A stretch of DNA of 64,000 bases. Origin: JALYRV01 sp035512575. GTDB lineage: Bacteria > Acidobacteriota > Vicinamibacteria > Vicinamibacterales > SCN-69-37. The position numbers and the translations under genes are program-made. The stretch covers positions 1 to 64,000 of the forward strand of contig DATKDT010000152.1 of NCBI GenBank assembly GCA_035512575.1, read 5' to 3'. Of the stretch, positions 15,994 through 25,330 are shown piece after piece (position 1 is the stretch's first letter; each line of letters opens with the position of its first letter). The notes beneath the pieces are model-generated. The model made no database searches. It saw only the letters and a list, made by a program, of their open reading frames with translations, and was not told the origin of the DNA.

Positions 15994-17766
15994 ATGGACA
16001 GCGTCACGCTCACCATCGACGGCAAGCAGGTGTCGGTCCCCGCGGGGACCACGGTCCTGCAGGCCGCGATTCAGGCCGGGATTCAGATTCCCTACTACTG
16101 CTATCACCCCGGCCTCGGCATCGACGGCTCCTGCCGCGTGTGCATCGTCAAGATCGAGAAGATGCCGAAGCTGCAGACGTCGTGCTCGACGCCTTGCGCC
16201 GACGGCATGGTGGTGACGACGAATTCCGAGGACGTGGAAGCGGCGCGGGCGAGCGTGTTCGAGTTCCTGCTGATCAACCATCCGCTCGACTGTCCGGTCT
16301 GCGACAAGGGCGGCGAATGCCCGCTCCAGGATTTCTCCTACACGTTCGGGCCCGAGCGCAGCCGCATGGAGTTTCCGCGGCGCGAGTTCGACGGCAACGG
16401 CGTGCGCGCCGACGTCGACTTCGGGCCGACGCTGATGCTGAACCGCAACCGCTGCATCCTCTGCACGCGCTGCGTGCGGTTCATGCGCGAGATCGACGGC
16501 GACGCGCAGATCAGCATCGTCAACCGCAGCTACGGCAGCGAGATTGCGACGTTCAGGGAGGAAGGCGTCCATTCGCTTCTCTCGGGCAACCTCATGGACG
16601 TCTGCCCGGTCGGCGCGATCACCACGCGCGACTACCGGTTCAAGTCGCGCCCGTGGGACAACCCGCTGGCCATCGACACGATCTGCACGCAGTGCGAGCG
16701 CGGCTGCAACACCACGCTCTGGATCAAGGCGAAGCCGGAATGGGCGAAAGGCGCCCAGGTGGTGCGCGCGACGCCGCGCTACAACCCCGACGTCAACGAG
16801 TTCTGGATGTGCGACATCGGCCGCTTCAATCTCGACTGGATCGAGAGCGAGCAGCGGCTGCGGCGCCCGCTCGTGAAGCGCGGCGGCGCGCTCGCGCCGG
16901 CAAACTGGGACGACGCGTTCCAGGCGCTGACGGCGGCGGTCGAAGGCGCGGGCGGCGCCCGGGCGGTGCGGTACCTCGCGTCGGCACACGCATCGCTCGA
17001 GGAGCTGCACCTGCTTGCGTCGCTGGCCGGCGGCGCCGGCAACGTGGCGGTCGGCTGGCGGTACAGCCGCAAGCCGCAGCCCGAGGGCACGAAGTTCGTC
17101 GTGCCGCCGGTCGACGCGCCGAATCTGCGCGGCGCGCGCGATCTCGGCTTCAGGGTGCCGGCCGAGAGCGCGCCGGCGGATCTGTCGGCGCTCCGCGCCG
17201 ACGTCGAAGGCGGCCGCGTGAAGGCGCTGTACGTCTTCGATCCCGGCCCGGACGGCTCGATCGGCGACCTCGAATGGATGCTGGCCGCGCGCCGCGCGGG
17301 CCGGCTGCCCGTCCTCGTGTACCAGGGCGTGCTGCTGACGCCGCTTGCCGCCGAAGCCGACATCGTCCTCCCCGGCGCGTGCTCCGCCGAGAAGGACGCG
17401 ACCTACACGAACTCTCAGGGCCGCGTGCAGGCCACCGCACAGGCGATCACGCCGCCCGGAGACGCGCAGGAGGACTGGCGCATCTTCACGCGACTCGCCG
17501 GGGTGCTGGGCGCGCCGACCGCCTTCGCGAGCGCGCCCGCCATCCGCGAGAGCATCGCGTCGGGCACGCCCATTCCGGGCTACGAGGCGCTGAAGGCGGT
17601 CACGTTTCCCCGCCCCGTGCCGCAGCGCAGCTGGCTGCAGACATCGAACCCGTCGGAACGCTGGAAGTGGGACTTCATGTTCCAGGACCTGCCGCCCATC
17701 AAGTTCGGCGTGGAATTCGGCCCGCTGCCGCGCGCCGACGTCATCCCGCTGCGCGAAATTAAATAA
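15994..17766 (+). CDS. nuoG: NADH:quinone oxidoreductase subunit G, orphan and short
   Basis: A 590-residue iron-sulfur protein. The 2Fe-2S ferredoxin domain has C36, C47, C50, C64. The His-ligated 4Fe-4S cluster has H96, C100, C103, C109. The next 4Fe-4S has C154, C157, C160, C204, and a further set C231, C234, C238, C273 lies at the start of the molybdopterin-like region. That last region is much shorter than in E. coli NuoG and ends soon after. It should pass electrons from NuoF toward the quinone arm. No other nuo gene is adjacent; ccdA follows at zero spacing. Confidence 0.9.
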   Translation: MDSVTLTIDGKQVSVPAGTTVLQAAIQAGIQIPYYCYHPGLGIDGSCRVCIVKIEKMPKLQTSCSTPCADGMVVTTNSEDVEAARASVFEFLLINHPLDCPVCDKGGECPLQDFSYTFGPERSRMEFPRREFDGNGVRADVDFGPTLMLNRNRCILCTRCVRFMREIDGDAQISIVNRSYGSEIATFREEGVHSLLSGNLMDVCPVGAITTRDYRFKSRPWDNPLAIDTICTQCERGCNTTLWIKAKPEWAKGAQVVRATPRYNPDVNEFWMCDIGRFNLDWIESEQRLRRPLVKRGGALAPANWDDAFQALTAAVEGAGGARAVRYLASAHASLEELHLLASLAGGAGNVAVGWRYSRKPQPEGTKFVVPPVDAPNLRGARDLGFRVPAESAPADLSALRADVEGGRVKALYVFDPGPDGSIGDLEWMLAARRAGRLPVLVYQGVLLTPLAAEADIVLPGACSAEKDATYTNSQGRVQATAQAITPPGDAQEDWRIFTRLAGVLGAPTAFASAPAIRESIASGTPIPGYEALKAVTFPRPVPQRSWLQTSNPSERWKWDFMFQDLPPIKFGVEFGPLPRADVIPLREIK

Positions 17767-18483
17767 GTGCCGGACGTTTCCCTCGTCGCGGCGTTCGGGG
17801 CGGGTTTCCTGTCGTTCATCTCGCCCTGCGTCCTGCCGCTCATCCCCGGCTACATCTCGTACGTGTCGGGCATGTCGCTCGAAGACATGCGCACGGCCGA
17901 CACGGGGGCGCGCCGCCGGCTGATGATCGCGACGCTGCTGTTCATTCTCGGCTTCTCGATCGTCTTCATGGCGATGGGCGCGTCGGCGAGCGCCATCGGC
18001 GCGCTGCTGCAGCAGCACATGCGCATCGTCCAGAAGATCGCCGGGGTGATCATCATCGTCCTCGGGCTGCACCTGACCGGCCTGTTCCGGATCCGCTTCC
18101 TCGATCGCGACACGCGCGTGCAGACGTCGCGCAAGCCGGCGACGCCGATAGGCGCGATCGTGGTCGGCATGGCGTTCGGGTTCGGGTGGACGCCCTGCAT
18201 CGGCCCGATTCTGAGCGGCATCCTCACCATCGCCGGCTCGAAAAGCACCGTCGGCGAGGGCGTGCTCCTGCTGGCCGTGTACTCGGCCGGCCTGGGCGTT
18301 CCGTTCTTCCTGACCTCGCTTGCCATCGACAGGTTCTTCGCGGCCTCGGCGAAAGTGCGCCGCTACTACCGCGCCATCGAGCTCGTCTCGGGCTCGCTGC
18401 TCATCCTGCTGGGCGTGCTGATGGTGACGGGCCGGTTCACGCTCATCATCCGCTGGCTGACGCCCTACCTTCCGACTTACTGA
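17767..18483 (+). CDS. ccdA: Cytochrome c biogenesis protein CcdA
   Basis: A 238-residue inner-membrane protein of six helices. The redox Cys pair is C21 in SFISPCVLPLIPGY and C144 in FGWTPCIGP, the two proline-flanked cysteines that carry electrons from cytoplasmic thioredoxin to periplasmic thiol carriers. GTG start directly abuts the nuoG stop, so the two are co-transcribed. The partner thiol oxidoreductase is not in the window. Confidence 0.92.
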   Translation: MPDVSLVAAFGAGFLSFISPCVLPLIPGYISYVSGMSLEDMRTADTGARRRLMIATLLFILGFSIVFMAMGASASAIGALLQQHMRIVQKIAGVIIIVLGLHLTGLFRIRFLDRDTRVQTSRKPATPIGAIVVGMAFGFGWTPCIGPILSGILTIAGSKSTVGEGVLLLAVYSAGLGVPFFLTSLAIDRFFAASAKVRRYYRAIELVSGSLLILLGVLMVTGRFTLIIRWLTPYLPTY

Positions 18484-18499
18484 GCTGCCGGCGACCCTC

Positions 18500-19228
18500 A
18501 TGAAGCTCTCGGTCATCATGCCCGCGTACAACGAGCACGGCACCATCCGTGAAATCGTCGCCCGCGTGCTCGCGGTCGACCTCTCGCCGCACACGCTCGA
18601 GCTCGTCATCGTCGACGATGGGTCGAGGGACGGCACGCGCGACGTGCTGCGCGAGTACGAGCAGCAGGACGGGGTCCGCGTGATCTACCAGCCGCAGAAC
18701 GCGGGCAAGGGCGCCGCGGTCGCCCGCGGCATCCGCGAGGCGTCGGGCGATGCGCTGGTCATCCAGGACGCCGATCTCGAGTACGACCCGAACGACTTCC
18801 GGCGGCTGCTGGCGCCCATTGCCTCGGGCGAGGCGGACGTGGTGTACGGCTCGCGCTTCATGCAGCGGGAAGGCGGGCGCGGCTACCTCCGCCGCTGGCA
18901 CTGGCTGGGCAACGCCGCCCTCACGATGGTGTCGAACCGCTTCACCGGGCTCGGCCTCACCGACATGGAGACCTGCTACAAGATGTTCCGCCGCGACGTC
19001 GCGCGGCGGCTCGATCTGCAGTCGCGCGACTTCGCCATGGAGCCCGAGATTACGTGCAAGGTCGCCCGGATGGGCGTGCGGCTGCGCGAACTTCCCATTG
19101 CCTATCAGGGCCGCACGTACGACGAAGGCAAGAAGATCGGCATCAAGGACGCGGTGAAGGCCGTCTTGACCACCGTGAAATACAGCCGGTGGAAACCTCA
19201 AGACGCAAGACTGAAGACTGAAGACTAA
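18500..19228 (+). CDS. Family 2 glycosyltransferase (DPM1/ArnC-like), tail from repeat DNA
   Basis: A 242-residue inverting GT-A enzyme: SVIMPAYNE at the start, VDDGSRDGT, NAGKGAAVARG, and the metal-binding DADLEY (about 91-96), then ETCYKMFRRD. This set is typical of polyprenyl-phosphate sugar transferases without the C-terminal membrane helices. The last nine residues (QDARLKTED) come from a heptameric AAGACTG tract, so the native C-terminus was probably earlier. Its stop overlaps that of the convergent kinase gene by 3 bases. Confidence 0.85.
   Translation: MKLSVIMPAYNEHGTIREIVARVLAVDLSPHTLELVIVDDGSRDGTRDVLREYEQQDGVRVIYQPQNAGKGAAVARGIREASGDALVIQDADLEYDPNDFRRLLAPIASGEADVVYGSRFMQREGGRGYLRRWHWLGNAALTMVSNRFTGLGLTDMETCYKMFRRDVARRLDLQSRDFAMEPEITCKVARMGVRLRELPIAYQGRTYDEGKKIGIKDAVKAVLTTVKYSRWKPQDARLKTED
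19199..19228 (+). repeat. AAGACTG heptamer tract, in frame at the glycosyltransferase 3' end
   Basis: CAAGACG, CAAGACT, GAAGACT, GAAGACT form a period-7 run that is translated in frame and contributes the stop codon. It lies exactly at the junction of two convergent genes. Confidence 0.7.
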
Positions 19229-20100
19229 AGGCGGAGCCGCAGCGCGCCGGGCCTGACTCCCACCTCGATCCGGTTCCCGATCTCCATGCACTCGCCGTCG
19301 AGATGGATCTCGATGGGGCCGTCCGCTTCCACCACCGCGCGGCGGACCGGCCGGCGGACGATGCCGTCGATGGCCTTCTCCCTTCCCATGAACAGACGCC
19401 GCGCGCGCCAGAGCTGCGGGAAGAACGGGCGCGCGTCGACGATCAAGGCATCGAGCAACCCATCGTCGAACCGCGCGCCCGGAGCGATCACGGCGTTGTT
19501 GCCGTACTGCTGCCCGTTGGCGAAGACGATGAGGAAGGCGCGGAGGTCGAACGGCTGATCGTCGAGATGTACGCGGTACTCGCGGCCGCCGTAGGTCAGG
19601 CCTTCGTGAAGGCCGATCAGCAGGTACGGCAGGCCGCCGCGCTTCGTGAGCCGGTTGAAGCGGCGGGCGACGCGCGCGTCGAAGCCGATGCCGGCGAGAT
19701 TGAGGAACGGCCGGCCGTTCACCTCTCCGACGTCGAGCGGCCTGACGCGCCCGGTCAGCGCCGCGCGAAGCGCCTGGCGCGGATCGCGCGCGATGCCGAG
19801 CGTCGTGGCGAAGCCGTCGCCGGAGCCGGCCGGCACGATGCCGAACGCGGCGCCGCCGCCGGCGATGGCGCCGGCGACCTCGTTGACGGTGCCGTCGCCG
19901 CCCCACGCCACGACCGTGCCGGCGCCGGCCGCGGCAAACGCGCGCGCGAGATCGCGGCCGTGGCCCGCGCGCTCGGTCACGGCGACGTCGACCTCGACGC
20001 CGCAGGCGGCGGCAACCGCGACGGCCATCTCCACTTTTCCGGCCGGCGTGATCCCCGGGGCGCGGCCCGATTTCGGGTTGATGATGACTGCGGCGCGCAT
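19225..20100 (-). CDS. Diacylglycerol/sphingosine kinase-like lipid kinase
   Basis: A 291-residue protein of the YegS/DgkB fold. Starts VIINPKSG, with the nucleotide loop GGDGTVNE (67-74), then PAGSGDGFA and DDGLLDALIV in the C-terminal beta sandwich. It should phosphorylate a lipid hydroxyl with ATP at the inner membrane face. ATG at 20100 is chosen because it places the first strand at residue 3; longer in-frame sequence upstream crosses the divergent gene's start. Confidence 0.87.
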   Translation of the reverse strand: MRAAVIINPKSGRAPGITPAGKVEMAVAVAAACGVEVDVAVTERAGHGRDLARAFAAAGAGTVVAWGGDGTVNEVAGAIAGGGAAFGIVPAGSGDGFATTLGIARDPRQALRAALTGRVRPLDVGEVNGRPFLNLAGIGFDARVARRFNRLTKRGGLPYLLIGLHEGLTYGGREYRVHLDDQPFDLRAFLIVFANGQQYGNNAVIAPGARFDDGLLDALIVDARPFFPQLWRARRLFMGREKAIDGIVRRPVRRAVVEADGPIEIHLDGECMEIGNRIEVGVRPGALRLRL

Positions 20101-20123
20101 GTCGCGCAGTATAGTAGGCGGGA

Positions 20124-21308
20124 ATGAGACGGCGGGCCGCGCGCGTGATGATCGTGCTGTTGCTGGTGGCCGGTGCGGCGGCGGCAGCGTATCAGGCCGT
20201 GTCGCGCTCACGCGCGCTTGAGACGGCGGCCGCGACGCAGGCGGCGCTGACCGCGGCGGCATCGCGGGCCGAGGTCGCGCTCGCGGAAGTCGCGGCGTCG
20301 CAGCGGGCGTACGTCGCGCCCGGGCAGGGACTCGACTTCTGGGCCGGCAAGGTCGACGAGGCCCTGGCCTCGGCCGGGGCGGCGCTGGCCGCCCTGCAGA
20401 CGGCGGCGAGCGTCGAGGGCGCGGCGGCCGTCGAGTCGGCGGTCTCCCGCCTCCATGACTTCGCGGTGATGGACCGCAGCGTGCGCGACTACGTGCGCGA
20501 GAGCCGCAACGCCATGGGCGCGGACCTGATTTTCGCGGACGGCTACGAGATCATGGCGGCCGCCAGCGCCGATGTCGCGTCCGCGGTTGCGATCGAGCAG
20601 GCCGGCATCACGACCGCGGCGGCGCGCGACCGTCAGCTGCACCTGGCCTCGGTCGCTGCGCTCGGCGCGTGCGTGCTGATTGCCGCGCTCCTGGCGCTCG
20701 CCGGGCCGAAGCCGGCCGAGCCGATCGTGGCCACGATTGCGCCTCAGCCGTTCGACGCGGCGCCGGCCTCACATGCCGCGGCCGCGCCGGACGACGCCAT
20801 CGGCGCCGCCCTCGACGCAAGCCTGGAGGGACTGGACGCCCCCACGTTTCCCACCACGGTGGACCTGCCTTCCGCTGCCGATGTCTGCGTGGATCTCGCG
20901 CGCCTGCTCGACGCGCGCGATTTGCAGCCGGTGATGGCGCGCGTCGCGTCGGTGCTGGGCGCCGACGGGGTGATTGTGTGGATGGCCGACGCGGAAGGGC
21001 GGTCGCTCGCGCCCGCGCTCACGCACGGCTACGCCCCGTCGCTGGTGGCCCGGCTGGGCGCCCTGTCCATCGACGCCGACAACGCCACGGCCGCCGCGTG
21101 CCGCAGCAAGGCCACCCAGGTCGTCGAGGGCGCGCTCGCGGTGCCCCTGCTCACGAGCGGCGGCTGCACGGGCGTCCTCGCCGTCGAACTGAAGGATGGA
21201 AGGGAACGTGCGGGCGACGTCCAGTCGCTGGCGCGCATCGTGGCCGCGCAGCTGGCCGCGACGGTCTCGGGCCCCGAGGCCGAGGCCCGGAAAGCCGCCG
21301 AGGCCTGA
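20124..21308 (+). CDS. Membrane protein with a C-terminal GAF domain
   Basis: A 394-residue protein. Helix at residues about 8-25, an Ala-rich extracytoplasmic helical region (about 30-165), a second helix (about 173-193), an acidic linker, then a GAF-like domain (about 255-380: VASVLGADGVIVWMADAEG ... ALAVPLLTSGGCTGVLAV). Plan resembles a sensor with no output domain. It faces a histidine kinase gene that ends 4 bp away on the other strand, so it might modulate it; that is inference. Confidence 0.7.
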   Translation: MRRRAARVMIVLLLVAGAAAAAYQAVSRSRALETAAATQAALTAAASRAEVALAEVAASQRAYVAPGQGLDFWAGKVDEALASAGAALAALQTAASVEGAAAVESAVSRLHDFAVMDRSVRDYVRESRNAMGADLIFADGYEIMAAASADVASAVAIEQAGITTAAARDRQLHLASVAALGACVLIAALLALAGPKPAEPIVATIAPQPFDAAPASHAAAAPDDAIGAALDASLEGLDAPTFPTTVDLPSAADVCVDLARLLDARDLQPVMARVASVLGADGVIVWMADAEGRSLAPALTHGYAPSLVARLGALSIDADNATAAACRSKATQVVEGALAVPLLTSGGCTGVLAVELKDGRERAGDVQSLARIVAAQLAATVSGPEAEARKAAEA

Positions 21309-21312
21309 TCGC

Positions 21313-22782
21313 TCACGAGGCCTGTTCGTCGTCGGGTGCGAGGGGCAGGGTCAGCCGGAACGTGGCGCCGAGGCCGGGGCCGTCGCTGTGCGCCGAGACC
21401 TGGCCCCCGTGAAGCTCGACGAAGTACCGGACCAGCGACAGGCCGAGACCGAGGCCGCCGTACTCGCGGCGCGCCCCGCCCTCGAACTGCCGGAAGCGCT
21501 CGAACATCTGCGGCAGGAATTCCGCCGGGATGCCGATGCCGGTGTCGCTGACGGTAATCTCGGCGCCCCCGGGCGTGCGCGCCACGTCCATGCTGATGCT
21601 GCCGCCCTCCGGCGTGAACTTGACGGCGTTGCTGAGCAGATTCCAGAGCGCCTGCTGCAGGCGGTCCGCGTCGGCGATCGCAATCATCGGGCGCTCGTCG
21701 TGCGTCAGCGTGAACTGCAGATTCCTGGCATCCATCGATGGGCGCACCACATCGACGGCGGCACGCGCGACGTGCAGCAGATCGGTGGGCGCGGGATTGA
21801 TCCGGATCTTTCCGGTGACGATGCTCGAGACGTCGAGCACGTCGGAGACCAGCTGCGACAGCAGGTGCGCGTTGCGCTCGACGATTTCGATCACCTGCTG
21901 CCGCCGCGCGTCGGCAATGCGGCCGGTGCGCAGCATCTGCGTGTAGCCCAGCACCGCATTCAGCGGCGTGCGCAGCTCGTGCGAGAGCGTCGCCAGAAAC
22001 TCATCCTTGATCCGGTTGGCTTCGGCGAGCCTCCGCAGCAGCTCCTTGTGCGCCGAGATGTCGCGGGCGATCTTGGACGCGCCGATCACGCGCCCCTCGG
22101 CATTCCTGATCGGCGACACCGTAAGGGAAATGTCGATGTGACTGCCGTCCTTCCGGACGCGCACGGTCTCGAAGTGCGACACGGGCACGCCGCGCCGCAC
22201 ATGGTCGAGGACGTGATCCTCCTCGGACTGACGCTCGGGCGGAATGATGATCCGGATCGATCGGCCGACGGCCTCGTCGGCGGTGAATCCGAACATCCGC
22301 TCCGCCGCGGCGTTCCACGTCTGCACGATGCTGTTCAGGTCCTTGCTGACGATGGCGTCCCCGGACGAATCCACGATGGCCGCCAGGCGCATGGCCTCGC
22401 GCTCGGCGACGAGCTGCGCGGTGATGTCGCGGGCGATGGCGGACACGCCGGCGATCCGGCCGTCTGACGATCGAATCGGCGACAGCGCCATCGACACCGG
22501 CAGCAGCTGCCCGTTGCGCCGCTTGCGATACGTGTGAAAGTGCCCGACCGGCTCTCCCGCTTTCACGCGGGCGGTGAGCCGCGCCGCGGCCTGCCGCTCG
22601 CTGTCGGGAATGATGATGTCGATTGGCTGGCCGATCGCCTCGTCGGCGGAGTACCCGAACATCTCCGTCGCCGCCCGGTTCCAGCTGTCGATGACGCCGT
22701 CCGCATCCTCGCTCAGAATCGCGTCGTCGGACGATTCGATGACCGCGGCGAGTCTGAGCGCGGCGGCGTCCGGCTGGTTCAT
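21313..22782 (-). CDS. Soluble PAS-PAS sensor histidine kinase
   Basis: A 489-residue kinase. Two PAS domains (about 8-122 and 132-245), each ending in the ARDI(T/S)A PAC motif and each with a WNRAATEMFGY or WNAAAERMFGF core. HisKA has the phospho-acceptor H268 in SHELRTPL; the HATPase domain has NLLSNAVKF, DTGIGIP and GLGLGLSL. No membrane helix, so it senses an internal signal such as redox or a ligand. No receiver gene is adjacent; the partner is elsewhere. Confidence 0.92.
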   Translation of the reverse strand: MNQPDAAALRLAAVIESSDDAILSEDADGVIDSWNRAATEMFGYSADEAIGQPIDIIIPDSERQAAARLTARVKAGEPVGHFHTYRKRRNGQLLPVSMALSPIRSSDGRIAGVSAIARDITAQLVAEREAMRLAAIVDSSGDAIVSKDLNSIVQTWNAAAERMFGFTADEAVGRSIRIIIPPERQSEEDHVLDHVRRGVPVSHFETVRVRKDGSHIDISLTVSPIRNAEGRVIGASKIARDISAHKELLRRLAEANRIKDEFLATLSHELRTPLNAVLGYTQMLRTGRIADARRQQVIEIVERNAHLLSQLVSDVLDVSSIVTGKIRINPAPTDLLHVARAAVDVVRPSMDARNLQFTLTHDERPMIAIADADRLQQALWNLLSNAVKFTPEGGSISMDVARTPGGAEITVSDTGIGIPAEFLPQMFERFRQFEGGARREYGGLGLGLSLVRYFVELHGGQVSAHSDGPGLGATFRLTLPLAPDDEQAS

Positions 22783-23173
22783 GCGTGGACTCTATGATTT
22801 CCCAGCATGCGCCTCTGCGCCAACCCCGTAGTCGAAGCCCATCCGTCGGCCCGGGCGACGAGGCGCCGGGCGGGCGTCACTGGGTGAGGTCACACGCCGT
22901 CCGTGACCGGTGACAACGGCCGTGTCCCCGAGCCGAAGATCGCCGGTTTTCCTCAGCAAACACAGTCATCGGTCGCGGCACACCGTTTGGAATGTCAGTG
23001 TGCGGGCCGCGAAGAATCACCGGGAGGCGTAACCTCAGGCAGGCGCTGGCATCGCCGCTTTCCGGGAAGTTTTACGATTCTCACCGCGGCCTTTTCTCGT
23101 TTCCGGGGTGGGTCGCCCGATCCCCAATCGGCGTTGGATCGCCAATTGCGAGGCGTCGAGGTGGAGGCAGGTT
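22783..23173. other. 391-bp spacer with no gene; nested hairpin at 22876-22914
   Basis: Space between the divergent kinase (minus) and lipoprotein (plus) genes. It should hold both promoters. Visible structure: GTCAC (22876) ... GGTCAC (22888) - 9 nt - GTGACC (22903) ... GTGAC (22910), a nested inverted repeat that could be an operator. No convincing -35/-10 pair, tRNA, riboswitch or ORF was seen. Confidence 0.4.
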
Positions 23174-23545
23174 ATGCGCAGTGCACGATTGAAGCTCGTC
23201 GCTCTGGTGTTGGCTTTCGGATTCGCGGCGTCGGGCTGTGCCGCGCGCTCGGCGAACATCGCCGAGGTGAAATTCAACCCAGGCCGGTACGTCGATCGCG
23301 ACATCGTCATCGAAGGGGTCGTGACCGAGTCGTGGGGCATCCCGCTGGTGCCGTACAAGCTCTACAAGGTCGACGACGGCACGGGCGAGATCACGGTGGT
23401 GTCCAACGACGACCGCGTGCCGAGCAAGGGCGCGCGCGTGCGGGTGAGAGGCAAGCTGCAGGACGTGGCCACGCTGGGCGGCCGGTCGCTGGGCCTGCAT
23501 CTGCAGCAGAAGGATCTCGACTTCAGGAACGGTCGGGGATATTGA
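23174..23545 (+). CDS. Small OB-fold lipoprotein
   Basis: A 123-residue protein. Signal with lipobox AASGC, so mature protein begins at Cys about 21. The mature part reads as a small beta barrel: VIEGVVTESWGIP, YKLYKVDDGTGEITVVSND, GARVRVRGKLQDV. This matches a tRNA_anti/OB-fold domain as in YgiW-like or similar periplasmic OB proteins; nucleic-acid binding is not implied. GGAGG precedes ATG 23174. The 3' end overlaps the convergent phosphatase gene by 23 bp. Confidence 0.75.
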   Translation: MRSARLKLVALVLAFGFAASGCAARSANIAEVKFNPGRYVDRDIVIEGVVTESWGIPLVPYKLYKVDDGTGEITVVSNDDRVPSKGARVRVRGKLQDVATLGGRSLGLHLQQKDLDFRNGRGY

Positions 23546-25298
23546 ACTTCAGCGCGACGACCGTCATGTCGTCGTTGGGCGGCGCGCCGGCGCGCCACGC
23601 CTCGACCGCGCTCACGATCGCCTGCACGATGTCGCGGGCGTTCTGAGCGCGGCTCTCCTTAACCACATCCATCAGCCGCGCCGACGTGAACTCCTCGCCG
23701 CGCGAGTTCATCGCCTCGGACACGCCGTCGCTGCAGAAGACGAACACGTCGTGCTGCGCAATCGGCACGGTGATCTCGTCATAGGTCGAGCCAAAAAACG
23801 ACCCGAGCGGAACGCCGGGGAGCTCGATCAGCGAGCAGCGATCGCCGCTGCAATGCACCGGGTACGGCACGCCTGAATTCGACAGCGTCAACGACCGCCG
23901 CTTCACGTCGAACACGGCGTACAGCAGCGTGCAGTAGTACTCCTCGAGCTGGCGCTGATGCAGGATCGTGTTCATCGACGACAGCACGCCGGCCGGCGTC
24001 GAGCGCTCGGGCACGTAGCGGCGGCGGAACGTGCGGCCGCGCACGAGCTCTCCGGCAAACACGCTGTACAGGGCGGCGGGCACCCCCTTGCCGGAGACGT
24101 CGCCGAGCGCGACGACGAGCGTGTTCGACTCGGGGGACAGGAAGTCGTGAAAATCGCCGCCGAGCTCGTGCGCCGCGGCGAACGCCGCCGCCACGTCGAC
24201 GCCCTTCAGCCGCTTGGGCAGCTCGGTCGGCAGCAGCGCGGCCTGCACACGCTGGGCGAACCGCAGCTCCTTTTCCAGCCGCGCCTCGGTGTCGGACACC
24301 TCCGCGTACAGCCGCGCGTTCTCGATGGCGACGGCCGCCTGGCTGGCCAGCAGCGTGAGAATCTCGACGTCGCGCTTCGAGAACGCGTCCAGCTCCGGAC
24401 TTTCGAGGTCGAACACGCCGATGCAGCGGTCCTTGAGCAGCAGCGGCACCGCCAGCTCGGATCTGACGTCCTCGACCACCTTGATGTAGCGCGGATCCTT
24501 CGACACGTCGGGGACGACGACAGCCTCGCGGTGGAGCGCGGCGTAGCCGACGAGCCCCTCGCCCAGCTTTACGTGCGGCAGCGATACTTTCTCGCCGTAC
24601 TGCACGGCGACACGCATCTCGAGCGACCGCGTGCCCTCGTTGAGCAGCAGGATGCCGAACGTGCGGTAGTCGACGACCCGCTTGACCAGCTGCGCGACGC
24701 GCGGCAGCAGCTCGTCGAGCTCGAGCAGCGCCGCCACTTCCCTGCCGATCTCGGCGAGCGTCTCGAACGCGTCGGCGTCGCGGCGCGCCTGCTCGAACAG
24801 GCGCGCATTCTCGAGCGCCACGGCCACGTGCGCGCCGAACTGCCGCAGGATCTGCACGTCGCGCTCCCCGTACTGCGCCGCGTTGTGACTGAGCACGTTG
24901 AGCGCGCCGACCGCGCGCGACTTGTAGGTCAGCGGCACGGCGAGATCCGACACCATGCCGGGGACGACTTCGATGTAGCGCGGATCGTCGGCGGCATTGT
25001 CGACGACGACCGGTTGGCGCTCCTTGACGGCGCGGCCGACGATGCCGTCCCCGGCCTTGATCCGGAACCCGGCCTCCCGATCGGGATAGCCCTCGGCGTA
25101 CTCGAGCCGCAGCTCGTCGCGGCGCTCGTCGTACAGATAGACGCCGAAGGCGTCGAAGGGAATGAGCCGGGCGATCAACTCAGGGATCTTGGGCAGCAGC
25201 TCCTCGAGCTCCAGCACCGATGTCACGCGGCGTCCCAGGTCGAACAGGGTCAGCAGGACTTCGTGCTCGGTGGCGGGGTGTGCGGACACGTGCTCCAT
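23523..25298 (-). CDS. GAF-GAF-SpoIIE phosphatase
   Basis: A 591-residue cytoplasmic protein: GAF 1 (about 25-168), GAF 2 (about 183-330), a short helical connector (EARLEKELRFAQRVQAALLP), then a SpoIIE/PP2C phosphatase with GGDFHDF, ALGDVSGKG and NDDMTVVALKF as metal sites. GAF ligands should gate dephosphorylation of an anti-anti-sigma-type partner. No kinase or STAS gene is adjacent. It is the second RsbU-like phosphatase in the window (see 12173-13342). Confidence 0.9.
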   Translation of the reverse strand: MEHVSAHPATEHEVLLTLFDLGRRVTSVLELEELLPKIPELIARLIPFDAFGVYLYDERRDELRLEYAEGYPDREAGFRIKAGDGIVGRAVKERQPVVVDNAADDPRYIEVVPGMVSDLAVPLTYKSRAVGALNVLSHNAAQYGERDVQILRQFGAHVAVALENARLFEQARRDADAFETLAEIGREVAALLELDELLPRVAQLVKRVVDYRTFGILLLNEGTRSLEMRVAVQYGEKVSLPHVKLGEGLVGYAALHREAVVVPDVSKDPRYIKVVEDVRSELAVPLLLKDRCIGVFDLESPELDAFSKRDVEILTLLASQAAVAIENARLYAEVSDTEARLEKELRFAQRVQAALLPTELPKRLKGVDVAAAFAAAHELGGDFHDFLSPESNTLVVALGDVSGKGVPAALYSVFAGELVRGRTFRRRYVPERSTPAGVLSSMNTILHQRQLEEYYCTLLYAVFDVKRRSLTLSNSGVPYPVHCSGDRCSLIELPGVPLGSFFGSTYDEITVPIAQHDVFVFCSDGVSEAMNSRGEEFTSARLMDVVKESRAQNARDIVQAIVSAVEAWRAGAPPNDDMTVVALKFNIPDRS

Positions 25299-25330
25299 GG
25301 GGGCGGGTGCAGCAATTATACTGGTTCGTC

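Noticed and set aside
22783..23173. Possible riboswitch or small RNA in the 391-bp spacer
   Set aside because: Only a simple nested inverted repeat is visible; no known riboswitch core or terminator was recognised.
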